This document shows, piece by piece, positions 14,508 to 14,705 of a stretch of 14,705 bases of DNA (the first letter of the stretch is position 1; every line of letters begins with the position of its first letter). The translations under genes and the position numbers were made by a program. Source of the DNA: JBIOJM01 sp044450785. GTDB taxonomy: Bacteria; Planctomycetota; Planctomycetia; Isosphaerales; Isosphaeraceae. Location of the stretch: positions 1-14,705 of the forward strand of contig JBIOJM010000262.1 in NCBI GenBank assembly GCA_044450785.1, given 5' to 3'. The notes beneath the pieces are model-generated. The model was given only the letters and a program-made list of their open reading frames with translations, did no database searches and was not told where the DNA came from.

Positions 14508-14583
14508 CAACGCCGTTAAGCATTTTTTTTGCATGAAAATAGGGGGTTTTGGCGATTCGGTGTACCGTTTTTGTGAACGGGGG

Positions 14584-14605
14584 TGTCGCTGGGAATGCAG
14601 CGACA
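14584..14605. repeat. Perfect 8-bp stem-loop upstream of the PVC gene
   Basis: TGTCGCTG (14584-14591) and CAGCGACA (14598-14605) flank the 6-base loop GGAATG; a G-T wobble and one more G-C pair extend it. It lies about 330 bases upstream of the PVC gene start. Its role is unknown: possibly an operator, or an RNA structure if the leader is long. Confidence 0.6.
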
Positions 14606-14705
14606 TCAGAAGACTCTGGAAAAACAGGCAATTTCGGGAGGCGCTTGGGCACCTGCCTCTGCAAAATGCTTAGGATACGAGATTTATTAATTGTCGCATT
14701 TGTCC

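Larger units (their letters stand above)
14256..14705. other. Noncoding upstream region of the PVC heme protein
   Basis: No gene is visible in these 450 bases. The reading frame of the PVC protein stays open upstream to 14606, but the extension passes through an inverted repeat and has no family similarity. The region holds the 139-bp inverted-repeat element, a T8 run (14523-14530), a stem-loop at 14584-14605 and an AT-rich patch near 14680-14700 that could hold a promoter for the minus-strand gene, although I cannot place one convincingly. Confidence 0.6.

Noticed and set aside
14369..14530. Inverted repeat followed by T8 as an intrinsic terminator on the plus strand
   Set aside because: No plus-strand gene lies upstream, and the T-run is 15 bases beyond the repeat.
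14256..14606. 117-codon N-terminal extension of the PVC heme protein
   Set aside because: It is encoded by an inverted-repeat element (giving TPSLSPQRGEG-like peptide) and precedes a proper signal peptide at ATG 14255.

Overview
The window is GC-rich, gene-dense DNA that looks planctomycete. The evidence is the set of families present: two Tat-type DUF1501 proteins, a DUF1549/DUF1553 protein with a CxxCH site, a large PVC-type beta-propeller/HEAT/heme-binding protein, a secreted DUF1080 protein, a Uma2-type nuclease and a DUF433/PIN-like pair. These occur together almost only in Planctomycetes and relatives. An Isosphaeraceae- or Gemmataceae-like host is my guess; no rRNA or other marker gene is present to settle it. 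There is no tRNA, rRNA, CRISPR array or transposase.

Layout. From 331 to 6386 on the plus strand lie DUF1501, DUF1549/DUF1553, Uma2 nuclease and a second DUF1501. The middle two and the last are closely spaced. A Tat-signal aldo/keto reductase (6388-7431, minus) meets the second DUF1501 gene stop to stop with one base between. It diverges from a plus-strand pair, DUF1080 and a nickel-pincer lactate-racemase (LarA) homologue, whose stop and start codons abut exactly (TAGATG). Next, on the minus strand, is a PIN-like gene (9764-10171) overlapped by an upstream gene encoding two fused DUF433 domains (10146-10901). A minus-strand gene for a 1030-residue PVC-type heme-binding protein (11163-14255) fills the rest.

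How the genes may work together. Most products carry export signals (three Tat-like, three Sec-like), so most of the window is probably devoted to cell-envelope or periplasmic chemistry. DUF1549/DUF1553, DUF1501 and PVC heme-binding proteins are routinely neighbours in planctomycetes, but their biochemistry is largely unknown. DUF1080 (members hydrolyse 3-keto-disaccharides), LarA-type racemase/epimerase and aldo/keto reductase could together handle oxidised sugars and hydroxy acids; this is inference from family and context only.

Most interesting points. (1) The double DUF433 gene arose by tandem duplication, and the first 8-10 codons of the PIN-like partner are still visible, out of frame, in the linker between the two copies. 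(2) Three different inverted-repeat elements sit between genes: a 29-bp-arm repeat built from a TCATCCT heptamer that runs into the DUF1080 start, an 89-bp palindrome with a perfect 12-bp core, and a 139-bp element upstream of the PVC gene. (3) DUF1080 and LarA are translationally abutted next to a divergent exported reductase.
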